Shown: positions 60,074 through 64,000 of the stretch, piece after piece
How positions within the stretch are numbered: the first letter of the stretch is position 1
How the letters are laid out: each line of letters starts with the position of its first letter
Position numbers and translations under genes: made by a program
Notes under the pieces: generated by a model
What the model was told of the DNA's origin: nothing
The model's database searches: none
The model's input: only the letters and a program-made list of their open reading frames with translations
Assembly (NCBI GenBank): GCA_024220505.1
Contig: JAKZZE010000007.1
Coordinates: forward strand, 1,426,001-1,490,000
Origin: Rhizopus arrhizus
Lineage: Eukaryota; Mucoromycota; Mucoromycetes; Mucorales; Rhizopodaceae
Direction: 5' to 3'
Length of the DNA stretch: 64,000 nucleotides

Positions 60074-61420
60074 CAATAAAAGACTTTTTGCTTCTTTATT
60101 GGTTGAAGAAGAGAAAGTGTTCTTGATGAATCAACTATGAATCGACTATGGATTCTCTGCTTTTGATAAAGTCACCTTAAGCAGCATTCTTGACTGCTAT
60201 CGGATGATAAGAATTTATATGTTTTGCTCTTTATTCATGAATGAGTTGTTTCCTTTTTTTTTCGTATGAATTCCTTTTCGTAGCATGTAAATAAAAGCGC
60301 ATCTATCGTTCATATCCCCTTTTCTTTGCAAAATTTCACAGAGAAAGATTGGATTTAAGAACTGCTAAATAAAAATAGCTGTGCATTAAATAGTGCACAA
60401 TCGCTTGTCACTTGTGGCTGTCAGGAGGAGTGAATGACAACAGATAACGTACAGGTCAGAGCCAATGATTTCTATCCATGACACTCTTGTGGTTCCCAGA
60501 GGATTTATCAGCTTATCAGATTCATTTTTTTTAAAAGAAAAGCAAGATTAAACATGAGCCCTTTCTTGTTTGTAAATTGATGTTCCAAAGATAGTTCAAT
60601 CAGGCCTTTTGATTTCAAAAAAAAAAAAAAAGTGGATGGATCCTATTTTTAATTCTACAAGACGGAGTTTATAGATTGTTCATTGATTTCTGTTGGGTTA
60701 GGAGGGGTTTAAAAGACATGCGAAAAGTAAATTGGTCAAGACATTCAGTAGGATTATAATAAGCATGACACACACATACAAAAATGATATAGATTACAAG
60801 GAAAGTATTATAAAGTGGACTATAAAGTTAACAGGTGGAGTCGATAGTTTGATGAAAAAGAAAAAAAAGAGTATTTATTATTTCTTGCTGAAATGATCAA
60901 GAAAAAGCAAACCTGATCAAATCTTGACTAATCGATTTAAATCACTTTTCAAATCATCCAAGTGAGAGTTATTATTGATGAGATATTCTATCCTTTTACT
61001 GTGGATCGAATAAGGTTTATTTGTTATTTTAAAAAGAACTAAAGTACGCAAATAACCGAAAAGGCAACATAAATCTTTTGTTTTTTTTTGCAAACAGTAC
61101 GTGCACGAAAGTGTGTTTCAACTGAATTTCAATCGGTTTACAGTTTTGCATAAAATAAGCTAGTCTTTGAATGAATAGAAGCGAACTTTAAAGAATGAAA
61201 AGCAGGGTTGAATACCTTTTTTATTATTATTATTACCATTTCCTTCGAATTTCTTCTACGCCTAAAAGGAATATCATTTGATGAAAATGTTTCAGCTTTT
61301 TTTTTTTTTTATTCTTTTTTTCTTTTTTGTTTATTATATGAAATAACACCGACAAAATCATTTCTAGAAATCTATTTTTTTTTTTTTTTTTTTTTTTTTC
61401 TTCCTTCTTCCTTGAACAGA
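60074..61420. other. AT-rich intergenic region
   Basis: About 1.35 kb between the ALDH gene and the bZIP gene. It ends in a 25 T tract (61375-61399) followed by TTCC repeats immediately before the bZIP start codon. No gene is supported. Confidence 0.6.
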
Positions 61421-62138
61421 ATGAGTAAAGTATTAATACTATTTCTTTACTGATATTAATTTTTTTTATTAGACAATACAATTCAAAATAGATTTTCATC
61501 TGAAATGCATTTTCTAAATATACAACAACCACAACAATTTATAGAAGATAATACATTTTATAATCACTTGATACCTTCAGAAAGACAAGGTAAACAAATA
61601 GCAAAGATAATAATAAAATAATTATATTTTATTAGTCATGATTGAACAAAATATAAATTATCAACAAAATCCATCTGAATCATTTCGTACTCCTTTCAAC
61701 TATACAAGTAAACAGAATAAATTCATTCATTCCGTACACTAAACATAAATAGGTCACCGAAGCAGTCTCTCAAACGATAAACAAACGCCCACTGACATGA
61801 TGACTGCCAGTCGGCGTTACACAGAAGGGTCCTTATCCAAATATGGATCGAATAAGAAAAAGACGAGTACGGATGACCAACAAAGACGTCAATTCCTAGA
61901 ACGTAATCGAATCGCTGCACTTAAATGTAGACAAAGAAAAAAGCAGTGGTTGGCTGATTTACAACATCGTGTCGAGTTCTTGACGAATGATAACGAACAG
62001 TTACAGACACAAGCCATCTTGTTACGAGAAGAGTTGATTAGCTTAAAGACACTTTTATTGGCTCACAAGGATTGTAAAGTTGCTCAATCGAATGGAATCA
62101 ATTTAAATGCTATTCAGAATATTTCATCTCTTCAATAA
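61421..62138 (+). CDS. bZIP transcription factor, ATF/CREB (Atf1/Sko1-like) type
   Basis: Exons 61421-61424, 61473-61589, 61636-61707 and 61753-62138 give 192 aa. The C-terminal bZIP has basic region FLERNRIAALKCRQRKKQWL, with the N-x7-R pattern typical of ATF2/Atf1, followed by a leucine-zipper heptad (LQHRVEFLTNDNEQLQTQ) and SLKTLLLAHKDCKV, the conserved Atf1 tail. Atf1-class factors bind CRE sites downstream of stress MAP kinases; that regulation is inferred. The N-terminus is Gln/Asn-rich. It is much shorter than S. pombe Atf1 and lacks an obvious osmotic-stress domain. Exon 1 contributes only ATG plus one base; the alternative is a start at an internal ATG (61,798), which would still keep the whole bZIP. 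Confidence 0.88.
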
Positions 62139-62279
62139 TCATTTTACATACAAAGAAAAAATAAAGATTGTAAATAAATAAAAAGGAATATATTTTTTAA
62201 ATACAGAATAAATATAGGAAAGGGGGAGGGTATGAATGTAGAGTTGTTATGGATATTAATAAAAAAGGATAAATTCAAG

Positions 62280-63046
62280 TTACACAGTATTTTTCTTGAT
62301 GACGCTCTTGATTCTCTTTGTCAGATTCTTGCGTTTGTCATTCAGCTTCAATGTCTCTCGTCTAAACAAGGAAGTAGTACGGGTTGGAAATGAGTGATGA
62401 TTAGGTGGTGTAAGAGGCCTTGAAGCAGAAAAGGAAGATGAGCTAGAAGAAGATGAAATAATAGATCTATTTCCTATCATCACTTCTTCAATCACTAATT
62501 CCTTCTTTTCTTCATAAACAACAGTAACTTTTTCTTTAACGTCTTGTTTTACTTGTTCTTTTATTATTTTAGGCTCTAGTAGAATTAAAGAATTCAAATC
62601 AGAACTTAATCATCTCTTTCTCTCTTTCTCTTACCTTTTAATTCTTTTATTTCTTGTGATTTTTCTTCTTTTTCTTCTTCTTTTTCTTCTTCTTTTTCTT
62701 GCATCTCTTTTTCTTTTTCTTGTACCTCTTCTTCCTTTTCTTCTTCCTTTTCTTCTTGCACTTCTTCTAACACTTCTTCTTGTGCCTCGTCTTCTATTTT
62801 TTCTACCTCTTGTTCTTTTACTAGTTCCTTTATGGGTTCATGCACTAGTTCCTGTGCTTGTTCCACTAGTAGTGCTACTACTTCTTCTTCTTTTGGATGA
62901 ACCTGCTCTTGCTTTACAAACACAGGCAACGTTTCCTCTTCTACTTCGGATTCATCTCGTTCTTCTTGTACAAAAACAGGATCATGTAGAGGGTGAACAG
63001 AAGTCCATAAACGTTCGTTATATAAGATAGATTGAATACGAAGCAT
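62280..63046 (-). CDS. Glutamate-rich low-complexity protein
   Basis: Two exons, 63046-62635 and 62575-62280 (intron 62576-62634), sum to 235 aa. After a start MLRIQSILYNERLWTS the protein is dominated by Glu/Lys/Val repeats (EEKEEEKEEEVQEKEK) that would form a long charged helix, then a Ser run, PLTPPNHHSFP and a basic end (KRIKSVIKKNTV). No domain was recognised. The donor and acceptor are good (AAAG|GTAAGAG ... CTACTAG|AG), which supports a real gene. The low complexity would confuse similarity searches. It converges on the bZIP gene. Confidence 0.6.
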
Positions 63047-63810
63047 AAAGAAATATTAGAAAGAAAAAGAGAGAGAGAGAGAAAGAATCCAATTTATTTG
63101 ATAATTGAGAGATCATTTGATGATTGTATACATGTGTTTATTCATTCCCCTTGTACATCTTTGTTATATAATGTAAGGGGATATTTTAGTTACATTACTT
63201 ATAAACCTATGACTTTGTGTAGCACAACGATATCAGTTCACACTCTAATCATCCAATGGATATCATTTCACTTTTATGATCCATAACTTATCCTCACTGA
63301 CCTTATTCACCTTTTAAATTCACCAAGCCTAGTCCTTGTTTCCTTTTTCACCTGAGCTGCATCAAAACAGGATGTTTGACAATCATTTTTGTAACCCCAC
63401 AAAAGACAATGCGATTTTTTATTGTAATACCAGATACTCGTATTACTTTACAAAACGATCCATTTGTTTACAATCCCACTCATTTGGGAAAAGAAGACTC
63501 TGTTTTAATAAGAGCGCAAGTTGACAAAAAAGTGAAATGATTCTATAAATCTGCAGACCTTATCGTTTTATATAAATGATATATCACGTATCATTTTCCC
63601 CCTTTTTTTTTTAACGAAAATCCTTTGGTTTTTATAGCAATTTGTATTGTTGGTAAGGATAACAATATTTTTTGTAAACTCCAGATTGAATTTATTGTCC
63701 ATGTAATTTCATTTGAACAATGCAACTTCTTTCAATATCCATTCCAATCTCAGTCAGATAAAAAAGAAATATAAAAATGCATATCCTTTACTACATTCAA
63801 TCATATAAGT
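63047..63810. other. Intergenic region
   Basis: AT-rich, with a GA run (63,067-63,085) just upstream of the Glu-rich gene's start. Short plus frames (63,032-63,286; 63,336-63,524) have no motif. No gene is supported. Confidence 0.5.
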
Positions 63811-64000
63811 ATTAAGTTGAAGAATTAAAATAATTTGTTGCATGAATAACCTGCGCATTCTCTACATGTTCTATAGGCTCACTTGTGAGGGGAATAAAGC
63901 AAGCACTTTTTGAACAGCATAAGGATGTTGGAGAGGATAGCAAGATCTTCCTAGTACAAAATAACCTTGTTATTGATACGATCCTTCTCATCATCATCCT
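63811..64000 (-). other. Possible last exon of a gene entering from the right edge
   Basis: A minus-strand acceptor (TACTAG, about 63,951-63,956) is followed by an open stretch in two frames, one reading SCYPLQHPYAVQKVLALFP before a stop near 63,878 and another open to about 63,812. Neither is recognised. A gene whose 5' part lies outside the window is plausible but unproven. Confidence 0.25.

Overview
This is a eukaryotic, AT-rich fungal window. Three things point to an early-diverging filamentous fungus of the Mucoromycota, most likely Mucorales: many short introns (about 45-65 nt, GTAAGT-like donors, TAG/CAG acceptors), a LON-domain/double-RING protein of the Mucor CrgA type, and Ty3/gypsy debris. 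The genus cannot be fixed from the sequence alone. Gene models were built by hand: exon sums were checked for divisibility by three and splice phases were checked against conserved protein motifs. No rRNA, convincing tRNA or CRISPR is visible.

Left edge (1-2.6 kb): mobile-element debris. A minus-strand LTR element (LTR 548-828, start of a gag-like ORF running off the edge) sits inside the integrase region of a second, plus-strand Ty3/gypsy element that also carries a frameshift. 4.3-11.9 kb is a compact plus-strand run: a KIN1/PAR-1-type kinase, a RING-less Rad5/Rad16-like SNF2 ATPase and the tRNA m5C methyltransferase TRM4. 12-19 kb holds a DMA1/CHFR-type FHA-RING ligase (-), a PRCC-like protein (-) and the ribosome-biogenesis WD40 protein UTP17/WDR75 (+). 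19.9-30.1 kb holds a CrgA/LONRF-like protein, VPS34 PI3-kinase, a DHA1-type MFS transporter converging on VPS34 with a 4 bp gap, and the Cdc42 GEF CDC24. 33-40.5 kb holds the urea transporter DUR3, ribosomal protein RPL5/uL18, phosphomannomutase SEC53 and an intronless MSP-domain protein. 42-52.5 kb holds a secreted RlpA/DPBB protein, ATP synthase subunit k (ATP19), pyruvate dehydrogenase E2 (LAT1), a Zn2Cys6 regulator and a G-protein gamma subunit (STE18). 52.5-58.2 kb is gene-poor, with relics of coding sequence and a Tc1-like inverted-repeat end. 58.2-63 kb holds an ALDH7-type aldehyde dehydrogenase, an ATF/CREB bZIP factor and a glutamate-rich protein.

The genes are mostly housekeeping and signalling (polarity: KIN1, CDC24, STE18; lipid signalling: VPS34; mitochondria: LAT1, ATP19, ALDH7; RNA and ribosome: TRM4, UTP17, RPL5). 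They do not form an obvious cluster or a single new system. The most notable points are a pyruvate dehydrogenase E2 with no recognisable peripheral-subunit-binding domain; two conserved genes (KIN1-like, SEC53) each broken by one missing base at an AAAAG site; nested retroelements; a GC-AG intron; a run of microexons in the MFS gene; and many very long poly(A)/poly(T) tracts.
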